Positions 8,334-17,156 of a stretch of 64,000 nt of DNA are shown here, one piece after another. The first letter of the stretch is position 1. The number at the start of each line of letters is the position of its first letter. The translations under genes and the position numbers were made by a program. Source of the DNA: Poriferisodalis sp965226645 (GTDB lineage: Bacteria; Actinomycetota; Acidimicrobiia; Acidimicrobiales; Poriferisodalaceae); the NCBI GenBank assembly GCA_965226645.1, contig CBDDDL010000002.1, forward strand, positions 248,001-312,000. Reading direction: 5' to 3'. The notes under the pieces are model-generated. The model searched no databases, had not been told where the DNA came from, and saw nothing but the letters and a program-made list of their open reading frames with translations.

Positions 8334-9517
8334 CTGATCCCACCCACGCTCCGCTGCACACGGTGGCCCGCGGGCGAGCTCGCTGGCATCAAGGCGTAAT
8401 TCGGCCGGTGCTGCAACGACGGGCGAGTGTCGCGCCCGCTGCGCAGGCAATCGCCTTCGTGATCGGCATCGCTACGGCGCTCATCGCGGGCGCGCTGCTG
8501 CTGTGGGCAGCCGGCCACGATCCTGGCGTGGTCTACGGCCGGATGATCGACTCGTCGCTAGGCGGTGCGAATTCGATCTCCCGAACGCTGTTGCGAGCGA
8601 CGCCGCTGGCGCTGGCCGGCCTGGCTGTCGCAGTGGCCGGCTCGATGGGCTTGTGGAACATCGGCGCCGAGGGTCAAATGATGGCCGGCGCCACCGTCGC
8701 CGCAGGTGTGGCGATGGCGGCGGGCGACCTGCCCGGTCCTGTGCTGATCTTGCTGATGATCGGTGCGGGAGCACTCGGCGGCGTCATCTTGATGATCGGC
8801 CCGGCACTGGCTCGGGCGTACCTCGGCGTCAGCGAGATCATCACGACCCTCATGCTCGTCGAGGTCTCGATTCGGATCGTGGAATGGCTCGAAACGGGGC
8901 CGTGGAAGGATCCCGAGTCGCAGGGCTTCGCGCTGATCGAGCCTCTGCCCGATCAAGCCTCGCTGCCGGGCCTGTTCGGCCGCGCGCATATCGGCGTCCT
9001 GATTGCGATCGCCTTGCTCGCCACGTTCTGGTTGGCACTATCAAGAACGGCATGGGGCTACGAGTTGCGGATGGCCGGATCATCGCCGGCGACCGCTCGC
9101 TACGCAGGCATCTCGCTGCAGCGCAAGGTGCTGACCGCACTCTTGCTCTCAGGCGCGCTGGCGGGCTTGGCCGGGGCCGTCGAGCTCACTGGCACGGCTA
9201 CCCGGCTCGATCCCGGTCTGTCCAACGGCTACGGCTTCGCTGGCATCATCGTGGCCGCTCTGGCTCTCATGCGACCGTCCGGCGTAGCAGCAGTGGCGTT
9301 CGTGTTTGGCGCAGTCCAGGTCGGGGGCCAATCCATCCAGACGCTCGGAGTCACCAGTTCGATCGCCACGATCCTGCAGGCGATGATCCTGATCGCTGCA
9401 CTGGTCGCTGCCGTCTTGTTGAACTACCGGATTCGCTGGGTGCGTCCGGTGGGAAGCGACACCGACGTGCCTGAGGCGGGGAACACCGCCGCGGCCACGG
9501 GAGCAGCAGGTGTCTGA
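8330..9517 (+). CDS. ABC importer permease, first subunit (YufP/NupP-like)
   Basis: A 395-residue polytopic membrane protein of the branched-chain/BMP permease superfamily. After a basic cytoplasmic N-terminus there are about 8-9 hydrophobic segments, beginning near AIAFVIGIATALIAGALLL. The conserved GLWNIGAEGQMMAGA and LGVSEIITTLM segments are typical of nucleoside-importer permeases. ATG 8330 is chosen because translation resumes there directly after the ATPase junction; an earlier in-frame start would lie inside the ATPase gene. It overlaps the next permease by 8 bp, indicating coupled synthesis of the two membrane subunits. Confidence 0.9.
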   Translation: MTDPTHAPLHTVARGRARWHQGVIRPVLQRRASVAPAAQAIAFVIGIATALIAGALLLWAAGHDPGVVYGRMIDSSLGGANSISRTLLRATPLALAGLAVAVAGSMGLWNIGAEGQMMAGATVAAGVAMAAGDLPGPVLILLMIGAGALGGVILMIGPALARAYLGVSEIITTLMLVEVSIRIVEWLETGPWKDPESQGFALIEPLPDQASLPGLFGRAHIGVLIAIALLATFWLALSRTAWGYELRMAGSSPATARYAGISLQRKVLTALLLSGALAGLAGAVELTGTATRLDPGLSNGYGFAGIIVAALALMRPSGVAAVAFVFGAVQVGGQSIQTLGVTSSIATILQAMILIAALVAAVLLNYRIRWVRPVGSDTDVPEAGNTAAATGAAGV

Positions 9518-10466
9518 GGCCGCGATCATCGGGCTGCTCGTGGCCACCGTCCAGTTTGCCACGCTCGTGTATCTGGCCGGGCTGGGCGAGCTGATTGCTG
9601 AGCGCTCCGGTGTGTTGAACCTCGGCGTCGAGGGCATGATGGCCATGGGTGCCGTCAGCGGCTTCATGGTGGCGCTGGCCACTGACCGGCCATGGATCGG
9701 CTTCCTGGCCGCAGCGCTCGTGGGCATGGCAGTCGCAGGCGTGCATGCGATGGTGAGCGTCGTGATGGGTGCGGGCCAAGTCGTGTCCGGTCTGGCCATC
9801 ACGATCGGCGGTCTCGGTTTTGCCGCATTCATTGGTCAGGATGCGGTGCGTGAACGGGCCGACGCAGTGTTCACCGATCTGGGAATCGCTGGTCTGGCCG
9901 ATATCCCCTGGGCCGGCCCGATCCTGTTCAATCAGCCGCCGGTGGTGTATCTGGCTGCCGGGTTAGGCGTCACAGTTTGGTTTGTGCTCAATCGGACCCG
10001 GCTCGGCCTTGCCCTGCGGGCCGTGGGCGAGTCCGCTTCCACGACCGACTCGGTGGGCCATTCGGTGGTGCTGCTGCGATCGGGTGCCGTCCTCGCCGGG
10101 GGAGCCTTCGCCGGCGCAGCGGGCGCCTTCCTGTCGCTCTACATGGCCGCCGGCTGGACCGAAGGCCTCATCGCCGGCCGAGGCTGGATTGCCGTCGCGC
10201 TGGTCATCTTCGGTGCCTGGCGGCCCGGGCGGCTTGCCGCGGGCTCGCTGCTGTTCGGGTTCACGCTCGCGTTGCAGCCCCGCGTCCAGACGTTCGACCT
10301 GAGCATCTTCGGTTTCGAGGTCAACACGATCTCTCCCGCCCTGCTCGGCATCCTGCCGTTCCTGCTAACGGTGGGGGTGCTCATCGCAATCAGCTTCCGG
10401 TCTCGGCATCGACCGAGCCCAGCGCCCGCCGCCCTGACGCTCCCCTATCGACGCGAGGAACGCTGA
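9510..10466 (+). CDS. ABC importer permease, second subunit (YufQ/NupQ-like)
   Basis: A 318-residue membrane protein pairing with the preceding permease. The motif ERSGVLNLGVEGMMAMGAV near the N-terminus and GAGQVVSGLAITIGG are characteristic of the second permease of BMP-type nucleoside importers. About eight transmembrane segments are visible. The start is GTG 9510, overlapping the upstream gene by 8 bp. This completes the receptor-ATPase-permease-permease set. The short Arg-rich C-terminus is predicted cytoplasmic by the positive-inside rule. Confidence 0.9.
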   Translation: MSEAAIIGLLVATVQFATLVYLAGLGELIAERSGVLNLGVEGMMAMGAVSGFMVALATDRPWIGFLAAALVGMAVAGVHAMVSVVMGAGQVVSGLAITIGGLGFAAFIGQDAVRERADAVFTDLGIAGLADIPWAGPILFNQPPVVYLAAGLGVTVWFVLNRTRLGLALRAVGESASTTDSVGHSVVLLRSGAVLAGGAFAGAAGAFLSLYMAAGWTEGLIAGRGWIAVALVIFGAWRPGRLAAGSLLFGFTLALQPRVQTFDLSIFGFEVNTISPALLGILPFLLTVGVLIAISFRSRHRPSPAPAALTLPYRREER

Positions 10467-10530
10467 GAGCGCTGCTGCGCGCTGTAAACACCGCAACTGG
10501 CTGCGTCAATGAGACGGGTAGCGTCTCCGG

Positions 10531-10857
10531 ATGGCCGAGAGCAACCCGCACGAAGCGCTACCGGACGGCACGAAGCTGCAGATCCGACTGCCGCCGGAGC
10601 TCGAGGCAGGAGTGTGGTCCAACTTTGCTGTGGTACGCCACTCGCCCTATGAGTTCACGCTCGACTTCATCCGGCTGGACTTCAGCGGCACGCAGTCACC
10701 TCGGCGAGGCGTCGTCGTGCAGCGCGTCAACATGTCGCCGCAGTTCGTCGAGCAACTCATCAGCGCCCTGGGCGACAACATGTCCAAGTTCGCCTCGAAC
10801 CTTGCGCCGTCCAGTGTCGAATCGCTGGATGCGCCTCAGGACGACCCAGACGTTTGA
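10531..10857 (+). CDS. DUF3467 family protein
   Basis: A 108-residue soluble protein matching the DUF3467 pattern: WSNFAVVRHSPYEFTLDF followed by VVVQRVNMSPQFVEQLISAL. The family is small, widespread and of unknown function; members are often described as putative regulatory or cyclase-like proteins without firm evidence. It begins 64 bp after the importer operon on the same strand and ends 6 bp before the convergent helicase gene. The acidic C-terminal tail is probably disordered. Confidence 0.8.
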   Translation: MAESNPHEALPDGTKLQIRLPPELEAGVWSNFAVVRHSPYEFTLDFIRLDFSGTQSPRRGVVVQRVNMSPQFVEQLISALGDNMSKFASNLAPSSVESLDAPQDDPDV

Positions 10858-10863
10858 GCGGGC

Positions 10864-12252
10864 TCAGCGCTGGGGCGAGCGCTGGTGACCTTTGGACCTC
10901 GAACGGTTGTTGTTGCTTCGACGGTGCTGGGATTGATTCTTGGCCGCCGGGCGCTCAAGCGTGCGACGCCGCGACTGCGAGCCTGGACGCTGCCGGTTCG
11001 CGTCGGCGCTGGGTTTGCGGCGCTCAGAGCGTGACTGAGGTGCGTCCGCGGCGGCCCTGTGGGTCTTCGAGCCTTGCGATCCAGAATCGGTGGCGAGTCC
11101 GCGGGTGTTGGCGCTGCCGTTGCGTGGAGCGGCTGTCCGGATCGCGGCCACGTCCACTTGGGTGATGGGCTGTTCCAGGCCCATCTTGCGCTGCATGGAC
11201 TTGAGTTCTTTGACCTGCTCGGGCTGAACCAACGAGACCACTACGCCACCCAGACCGGCCCGGGCGGTACGGCCCGATCGGTGAAGGTAGGTCTTGTGGT
11301 CGGCCGCGACGTCGTAGTGGACGACGGCGCCGATACCTTCGACGTGAATGCCGCGGGCAGCAACGTCAGTCGCGACGAGCGCCTGGACCTTGCCGGCGGT
11401 GAACTCGGCCAGTGCCCTGGTGCGCTGGCTCTGGCTGCGACCGCCGTGAAGTGCCGCCGTGTGGATGCCTCGGCGATCCAGCTGCCGGGCCAGGCGATCG
11501 CAGCCATGCCGGGTTCGACAGAACACGATCGTCGATCCTGCGGCGTCGATCGCTTCCGCGCAGATGTCGGTGCGATCCGTCTTGGCCACACTCCAAAAGA
11601 CGTGATCGGCAGCGCTGACTTCGGGGGTCTCGTCGCCGACCTCGTGACGTACGGGATCGTGCTGGTAGTCGCGTGTCAGTGTTGCCACGTCGCCGTCGAG
11701 CGTGGCCGAGAACATCATCGTCTGACGCTGTTTGGCGGTCTGGTCGAGCAGGCGCCGCACGACCGGGATGAATCCCATGTCGGCCATGCGGTCGGCTTCG
11801 TCGATGACGACCTTGTCAACGGCGGACAGGTTGACATGGCCCTGTTCGATGAGGTCTTCGAGGCGTCCCGGGCACGCCACGAGAATGTCGACCCCGCGGC
11901 GGAGGGCTCCGATCTGTGGGGCGTAGCCCACGCCGCCATAGGCAACGCTGACTCGGCGCTTGCCTGCGAAGGTGCGCAGCTCGGTCATGATCTGATCAGC
12001 GAGTTCGCGGGTGGGCGCCAGCACGAGCGCTCGGGGCTTGTGCGGCTGGGCGTTGCCGACGCTGGCTACCAGCGGAATCCCGAACGCCAGCGTTTTGCCG
12101 GATCCGGTGGGCGCGCGGCCGCAGACGTCGCGTCCGGCCAGGGCATCGGCCACGGTGGCCGCCTGGATGGCGAACGGCTGGATGATGCCACGTTTGGCGA
12201 GCGCGCTGACGATGAAGTCGGGGGCGCCCAGTTGGGCAAAGGTGGGGGGCAT
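10864..12252 (-). CDS. DEAD-box ATP-dependent RNA helicase
   Basis: A 462-residue helicase beginning at ATG 12252, where GGAG lies 6 nt upstream; the frame remains open to 12306 but lacks a ribosome site there. The motifs are in order: Q motif (FAIQAATV), motif I APTGSGKT, Ia PTRELADQ, II DEAD, III SAT, V VATDVAARGI and VI HRSGRTARAG. The C-terminal ~90 residues are rich in Arg, Ser, Gln and Asn, a basic unstructured RNA-binding tail as in RhlE-type helicases. Together with the cold-shock protein 370 bp away it suggests RNA unfolding in the cold or during ribosome assembly. Confidence 0.95.
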   Translation of the reverse strand: MPPTFAQLGAPDFIVSALAKRGIIQPFAIQAATVADALAGRDVCGRAPTGSGKTLAFGIPLVASVGNAQPHKPRALVLAPTRELADQIMTELRTFAGKRRVSVAYGGVGYAPQIGALRRGVDILVACPGRLEDLIEQGHVNLSAVDKVVIDEADRMADMGFIPVVRRLLDQTAKQRQTMMFSATLDGDVATLTRDYQHDPVRHEVGDETPEVSAADHVFWSVAKTDRTDICAEAIDAAGSTIVFCRTRHGCDRLARQLDRRGIHTAALHGGRSQSQRTRALAEFTAGKVQALVATDVAARGIHVEGIGAVVHYDVAADHKTYLHRSGRTARAGLGGVVVSLVQPEQVKELKSMQRKMGLEQPITQVDVAAIRTAAPRNGSANTRGLATDSGSQGSKTHRAAADAPQSRSERRKPSADANRQRPGSQSRRRTLERPAAKNQSQHRRSNNNRSRSKGHQRSPQR

Positions 12253-12623
12253 GTGTCTCCTGGCCCGCTGCGCGCGGGCTCTGGGCAGGGTTCGGTGGCG
12301 CCTCATCAGGGGGTGAAGAGGTCGGCGATAGCTGGGGTCTGGTTCACGTTGACAGGAAGAACCAAGACCGGCCTGCGAACCCGTCGGCCGGAAATACCAG
12401 CCAGACGCAGCGAGGGTACCGGCGCGCGCTGCTCAATACTCGTGGAGCAGAACGCGGCCCGGTGACCTGAGATGTGTTGGAAGCACTGGCGCCAGACGAC
12501 GCACGTGCCCGATGAGATCGCCAAGGGAACTCTGGCCGCGGTATGTCGGGCCAAAGCTCCGGGCGCCGCCTGCCGGTTCGGCGGGCGACTGCGAATGGCG
12601 GGTGCGCTCAGTGGCGAGCGCGC
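12253..12623. other. 371-bp intergenic region between helicase and cold-shock genes
   Basis: I see no convincing ORF here. It should hold the helicase promoter and the 3' end of the cold-shock transcript. A GC-rich hairpin at 12568-12586 (GCCTGCCG, loop GTT, CGGCGGGC; one G-T pair) lies about 38 nt past the cold-shock stop and could be a transcript-end structure, but it has no T-run. Confidence 0.4.
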
Positions 12624-12821
12624 TCAGACAGGCTTGACGTTCTGTGCTTCGTCACCTTTGCGGCCAGGTCCGATGTCGAAATCGACCTCCTGGCCTGCTT
12701 CCAGCGTTCGGTAATTCTCACCGACGATGTTGGAGTAGTGGACAAAGACGTCATCTGCTCCATCACGGGAGATGAAGCCGAAGCCTTTTTCACTGTTGAA
12801 GAACTTAACGGTTCCGCGCAT
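12624..12821 (-). CDS. cold-shock domain protein (CspA family)
   Basis: A 65-residue single OB-fold protein with the family's single-strand nucleic-acid-binding motifs: RNP1 KGFGFI (residues 12-17) and RNP2 VFVHY (25-29). Such proteins act as RNA chaperones in the cytoplasm. Length and sequence are fully typical. The ATG at 12821 is preceded by GAAAG. The upstream 77 bp contain a short GGCCG/CGGCC dyad that could form part of a structured 5' leader. Confidence 0.95.
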   Translation of the reverse strand: MRGTVKFFNSEKGFGFISRDGADDVFVHYSNIVGENYRTLEAGQEVDFDIGPGRKGDEAQNVKPV

Positions 12822-12898
12822 TTAATGTCTTTCGAAGCTCGGCCGAGTCGGCCAAAGGATGCAAGGCTACGGCGTGAGCGCGCCAATCAGGCCGACAC

Positions 12899-13882
12899 TC
12901 ACCTGACCGGCACGAAATCGGCAAGAAAACCCAGTGTCGCCTCGACAAATACGTCGTTCCGATCGCCGGCGACCATGTGTGCCGCATCGCCCACATTCGC
13001 GTAACGGGCATGGGGAACCGTCGCCAGGAACGCTTGCGCGCCCTCCTCGGAGAGCACGTCGCTCAAGCCGCCGCGTACCAGCAACGTCGGCAGCGTGAGG
13101 TTCTCCGCGGCGGCTTGCTGGCGCGGGATCCGCTCGGCGAAGCTGCGCGGCCGGTGCATGAACGCCGGGTCCCAGTGCCAGCGATAGCGGCCGTCGGGCC
13201 ACAGGCGAACGTTCTTGGCGAGGCCGTCGAGGTTGCGCGGACGCTTTCGGTGGGGCTGATAGTTCGCGATGGCCTCGGCGACTTCTTCGAGCGATGCGAA
13301 ACCGTCGGCCCCTTGAGCCATGAAGTTGCGGATCTTGCGCACTCCGGCCGCTTCGATCTGAGGCGCGGTGTCCACAAGCACGAGGGCTCTGGCCTCCACG
13401 GCGCTCTCACCGACCGCAGTCAGTGAGGTGCCGCCGCCCATCGAGGCACCGACGAGCACCGGCATCTCGCCGAAGTGCTCCACGATTGCCACCAGGTCGG
13501 CCACGGACGCCTCGGTTGTGTAGTCGCCGTCGGGCGACCAGTCGGAGTCGCCGTGGCCACGAGCATCGAGGCTGACGGCCCGGTAGCCGCCGTCAGCGAG
13601 CGCTTGACCCGCGCCCTTCCACGCGTGGCGTGTCTGGCCGCCGCCGTGCTGCAGCAGCACCAACGGCCCGCTGTCGCCGTAAACGTCGGCCGCGACGCGC
13701 ACGCCTCCCGAGGCCTCGATCATCAGATCCGGGTCCGGTGCGCCGGTGATGCGATCTCCGTGCTCGGAGGGATGGGAGTAGACGTCGGCACCGGCTGGTT
13801 CGGACGGCACGAAGTCGGGGGCGTCCTCGTCCTCAGGGTTGACGAGGGCCCGGTGCTGCTGGCCGGGCGGTTGCTGGGTCAT
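12899..13882 (-). CDS. alpha/beta hydrolase
   Basis: A 327-residue alpha/beta-hydrolase-fold protein. The nucleophile elbow GASMGGG places Ser147 as nucleophile. The oxyanion strand is LLQHGGGQTRH, the acid is probably the Asp in GGLSDVLSEE and the His is in DAAHMVAGD near the C-terminus. A Ser nucleophile suggests an esterase, lactonase or peroxidase-like activity rather than a dehalogenase. The first ~50 residues are hydrophilic and probably disordered. No operon partner is evident. Substrate unknown. Confidence 0.85.
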   Translation of the reverse strand: MTQQPPGQQHRALVNPEDEDAPDFVPSEPAGADVYSHPSEHGDRITGAPDPDLMIEASGGVRVAADVYGDSGPLVLLQHGGGQTRHAWKGAGQALADGGYRAVSLDARGHGDSDWSPDGDYTTEASVADLVAIVEHFGEMPVLVGASMGGGTSLTAVGESAVEARALVLVDTAPQIEAAGVRKIRNFMAQGADGFASLEEVAEAIANYQPHRKRPRNLDGLAKNVRLWPDGRYRWHWDPAFMHRPRSFAERIPRQQAAAENLTLPTLLVRGGLSDVLSEEGAQAFLATVPHARYANVGDAAHMVAGDRNDVFVEATLGFLADFVPVR

Positions 13883-13951
13883 GTCGAGTCTCTCGTTCGC
13901 TAGAGCGCAGTTTGTGGCCGCGCCAAAGGAGTCAGCCGATGCGCGGGGCGC

Positions 13952-14860
13952 TCAGGTGGCCCGTGCGCGGCCGTCGGCCTTGGCGGCGGCCTGATCGCGT
14001 CGACGGGCCTCGCCCGCCGCGGCGAGTGCCGCCCGGTTCGCGTCATCGACGCGCATGAAGTGGTCGCGCCAGCCGTCGTTGTCGTCGGCATCCCACACGT
14101 AGGGCGTCTGCACGGTTGTGCGCGGGAGCCACGCACGCTCGAGCAGGTCGAGCGCCGTACCGACAATGCTTCGCTGCATTGCCGCGTCTCCCGGCTTGCC
14201 AGTCGGATTGCCAAGCGGGAAGTCGGTGAACACGAAGCGTGCGACCCCGCACTCCTCAACGATGTCCCGCGCGCTGCCGGCGACCACGGTGGGGATCCCC
14301 GCTTCTTCGAGGTGTCGTGCGATCAGACCCACGGTCTGATGGCAGACAGGTCAAAGCGGGACCAGCAGCGCTACGTCCACACCGTCTTCGCGCATCCACT
14401 CTTCGATGCAGGGTGAATCGTTGCGCTGCGTGCGTCTATGGCTGTAGTCGGTGGGAATGCCGTAGAAGCGCTCTGACACAGCGCCGATGCGGCCTTCGGC
14501 TGCGAATTCGCGCAGCCGGTTGATCGGCAGGTAGGTATCGAGGTCGTTGGTGTGGGTGTTGTCCTTGTCCCAGAACAGATCGCTGTTGTAGAGGCCTTCG
14601 AGGGCGTCGTCGCAGCGCGCGGCATAGGGTCGCTTCGGCCGGGCCGCGGGCACGCCCGCAGGTTCGCTGCCGGCCCGGAAAAATGACGTCGTGACCACGC
14701 CCACGGTGCTCTCCGACAGCGGCTTGGACAGCGGGGTGAATGCCACTTCGTGGCTGTAGGCCCATTGGTACGGCTGCGGATAGCCGTGCGCTGCGTAGTA
14801 CTCGCGCGACTTGTCGATGTAGCTCAGATACGACCGATGTGCCCGCCGTCCGTCTGACAT
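13952..14860 (-). CDS. GrdB-like selenoprotein (glycine/sarcosine/betaine reductase selenoprotein B family), Sec-encoding in-frame UGA
   Basis: A 302-residue protein if the UGA at 14353-14351 is read as selenocysteine. Upstream and downstream frames are the same and join as VALLVPL-U-PVCHQTVGLIAR. This is the family's redox motif (UxxC, or CxxC in Cys homologues), followed by the typical HLEEAGIPTV and FPLGNPTGKP segments. The ATG at 14860 follows GAAGGGG; two earlier in-frame ATGs lack this. A perfect hairpin 10 nt after the UGA (14322-14340) fits a bacterial SECIS. Classical GrdB works in anaerobic amino-acid reductases. The short stand-alone form here has no grdA/C/D neighbours, so its substrate is unknown. 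Ordinary gene calling splits it into 189- and 126-residue pieces. Confidence 0.88.
14322..14340 (-). promoter_or_regulatory. bacterial SECIS-like hairpin for the GrdB-like gene
   Basis: On the minus strand ATCAGACC-GTG-GGTCTGAT forms a perfect 8-bp stem with a 3-nt loop beginning with G. The loop starts 18 nt after the UGA. This fits the published bacterial SECIS pattern (upper stem of at least 4 bp, G in the first two loop positions, 16-37 nt from UGA). It is within the coding sequence, as in bacteria generally. Confidence 0.8.
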
Positions 14861-15136
14861 GCCGTCCCCTTCTTCCGGACTCATACCCGAAGGCCGCAAG
14901 CCCTGGCTCGTGCGCCGCACCTCGTCAGATGCGAGCCGGCCGCAGCGGCCGACGCGCGCAAACTGTACGCGCCGACGCCAAGGTGCTGCCTGCCAACCGC
15001 GTCACGCTGCGTGCGCGAATGCTCCGCCGTGCGGCAGCGAGCGCGAACGGGCTCGGCCGAGCGCGGGCGCCCAGAGCGTCAGACGCTCGGGCGTTTTGCC
15101 AGTCACCTCTCCGCTCGGCCTCTTAGCCTGATCGCC

Positions 15137-15698
15137 GTGACTGACGCCGACGCCACCGAGTCGAGCGAGACTGCCGGTGCCAGCGAGGGGTCCGCGTGGG
15201 GAGCCGGCGGCCTGACGCTGGACGGCAAACTGGCCGAGGTGGTGGAGCAGCCGCCCACCGTCTACGCCGCGGTCGGCGGTCAGCTGTTCTTTGACGAGTT
15301 GGTGGACCGGTTCTACCGTCTACGCCGCGGTCGGCGGTCAGCTGTTCTTTGACGAGTTGGTGGACCGGTTCTACGACGCCGTCGAGTCGGACCCGTTGCT
15401 GCGACCCATGTACCCCCGCGACCTCACGCCGTCCCGGCGCCGACTGGCGGGTTTCCTGGCGCAGTACTGGGGCGGACCCGCGGATTACAGCGCCGAGCGC
15501 GGCCACCCGCGGCTGCGCATGCGGCACATGCCGTTCGCTATCGGCCAGGCCGAACGCGATGCCTGGATGCGCCACATGCTGGCCTCCCTCGAAGCGGCCC
15601 AGCTGCCAGACGGCGCGAAGCTGCCCGCCGACATCGCGAGCGCCATGTTCGCCCACTTCGACAACGCCGCCACACACCTCATCAACCAACCCAGCTAG
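15137..15698 (+). pseudogene. glbO: truncated haemoglobin, group II type, disrupted by a 58-bp duplication
   Basis: GTG 15137 begins a frame reading through PTVYAAVGGQLFFDELVDRFY, then a second copy of the same 58 bp shifts the frame. Removing one copy restores a 167-residue truncated haemoglobin: the FFDELVDRFYDAV helix B region with Tyr at B10, MYPRDLTPSRRR, the YWGG motif, HPRLRMRHMPFAIG containing the proximal His, and ERDAWMRHM with Trp at G8, as in GlbO. These proteins bind oxygen or NO. As it stands the product ends early at 15352. It is either a recent inactivating duplication or an assembly error. Confidence 0.85.
15259..15374 (+). repeat. 58-bp perfect tandem duplication inside the globin gene
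   Basis: Copies lie at 15259-15316 and 15317-15374 and appear identical. The unit length is 3n+1, so it changes reading frame. It begins CGTCTACGCCGCGGTCGGCG and ends TGGACCGGTTCTAC. Confidence 0.95.
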
Positions 15699-15728
15699 CC
15701 CAAGTCAGCCGCAACAGGGAGTTCTCGG

Positions 15729-16589
15729 GTGCACAGAGCACGACGGATGTGGGAGTGCGTGGAGCGCTACCACCAACTCTGCTACTGGGCGCCAGAGGTG
15801 CGCGAGACGGGCGCTGCGACCGGTTTGCGGGGGTTCTGGATGAACTACTTCGCCACGCGGGTGGCGCCGCTCGGGCGGGTGCCGGCGTCGGTCGTGGAGT
15901 CGCTGTTCTTCTATTACGCACCGGCGCGAGTTCGGCGCGCGATCCCGGATGCTTGGGCGTACTCGGCACCTGCAGCGGTGCTGGCGGCGCGCTACGAGGG
16001 CATGGACGTTGCACTGAGACGTGAGCTGGGCGAGATGGTTGACGCCGACGAGGTGCGTCACTGCGCCGACATCGTGCGAGCGGCTGCCGACGCGGCCGAA
16101 CCGGTCGGCCGGACGCTGTTCGCTGGATGGTCGTCGCTGGACTGGCCCGACGAACCCCATCTGGCGCTGTGGCACGGCTGCACCCTGCTGCGCGAGTACC
16201 GCAGCGGGTGCCACCTGATCGCACTGGCGGCGGCTGGCCTGGGTGGCTGCGAGTCGGTGGTGTCCCAGGTCGCCGTCGACGAGGCGCCACACGAGTGGAT
16301 CAGCCAGGAAGCCGGCTGGACCCCCGAAGAGGCTGCCGAGGCGTGCGCGAGCCTGCGAGCACGCGGCTGGGTGGACGCGGACGGCTGGGCCACACAAGCC
16401 GGACGCGAAGGCCGTGCCGAAATCGAGGCCATGACCGACCGACTCGACGGCGCCCACTGGGCCGCTCTGGGAGACCACACAGCCGATGCCCTGCTCGCCG
16501 ACATGGCACCCATCAATGCGTTGCTGCCCAAAGACGACCAGATCGACTGGCGCGCGCTGTACCCGTCCAACGAAACCACCGCCGACTGA
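15729..16589 (+). CDS. SCO6745 family protein
   Basis: A 286-residue protein of the actinobacterial SCO6745 family. It begins with the family hallmark ARRMWECVERYHQLCYWAPE and has the GFWMNYFATRVAPLG and DAPHEWISQEAGW-like C-terminal segment (here VDEAPHEWISQEAGW), which resembles a winged-helix. The family has no established function, although the C-terminal half is MarR-like in appearance. The start is GTG 15729 with AGGGAG upstream. It lies 30 bp after the globin gene. Confidence 0.8.
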   Translation: MHRARRMWECVERYHQLCYWAPEVRETGAATGLRGFWMNYFATRVAPLGRVPASVVESLFFYYAPARVRRAIPDAWAYSAPAAVLAARYEGMDVALRRELGEMVDADEVRHCADIVRAAADAAEPVGRTLFAGWSSLDWPDEPHLALWHGCTLLREYRSGCHLIALAAAGLGGCESVVSQVAVDEAPHEWISQEAGWTPEEAAEACASLRARGWVDADGWATQAGREGRAEIEAMTDRLDGAHWAALGDHTADALLADMAPINALLPKDDQIDWRALYPSNETTAD

Positions 16590-16655
16590 ACCGAGATCGC
16601 CCGAGCAACCGCAGAGCAATGCGGGCAGTCGGCGACATCTGCAAGGCTGCGGGGC

Positions 16656-17156
16656 ATGAGCGAGCAACTGCCTGGACACGTCGACAACCCGGTCATGGAG
16701 CACAGAGACGCCATCGACATCGCCGCACCTCCCTCGAAGGTGTGGGGAATGGTGACGGCGCTGGATCGCTACGGCGAGTGGAGCAGCGAGAACACCGGCG
16801 GTTATTGGCGCAAGGGCCCCGACGGCGAGCCCGGCACCGGCCAGGTCGGCGACATGTTCGTGGGCATCAACAGGCTCGACGGCGAGGAATGGAAGGCGCC
16901 CGTCGAGATCATTCGCCGGGTTGAGAACGAAGACTTCGCGTTCGTGACCGGCGGCCTCGAATACAACATTGTCCTGTGGCGCTACCAGCTGGCGCCCAAG
17001 GGCGACGGCACCACGCTGACAGAGACGTGGACGCTGCGGAAGCTGTCGCCCCGCATGGTCGAGCACGGTCAGGGTGAGGTCGATCAACGAGCCCACAACG
17101 CTCGCACCAGCATCCGAGCGACGCTCGAAGCGATGAAGGCGGCCGCAGAGGCCTAG
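16656..17156 (+). CDS. SRPBCC family (START/polyketide cyclase-like) protein
   Basis: A 166-residue protein with the Bet v1-like ligand-binding fold. It shows the typical opening strand HRDAIDIAAPPSKVWGMVTALDRYGEW, then WKAPVEIIRRVENEDFAFVTGG and a long C-terminal helix (IRATLEAMKAAAEA). The family binds hydrophobic ligands in an internal cavity; the ligand cannot be predicted. It starts at ATG 16656. Its TAG lies in a CTAG tetramer shared with the stop codon of the convergent EthD gene, so the two coding regions overlap by 4 bp. Confidence 0.85.
   Translation: MSEQLPGHVDNPVMEHRDAIDIAAPPSKVWGMVTALDRYGEWSSENTGGYWRKGPDGEPGTGQVGDMFVGINRLDGEEWKAPVEIIRRVENEDFAFVTGGLEYNIVLWRYQLAPKGDGTTLTETWTLRKLSPRMVEHGQGEVDQRAHNARTSIRATLEAMKAAAEA

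Noticed and set aside
12568..12586. Rho-independent terminator for the cold-shock gene
   Set aside because: The stem is good but there is no T-run, so it is listed only as a hairpin in the intergenic entry.
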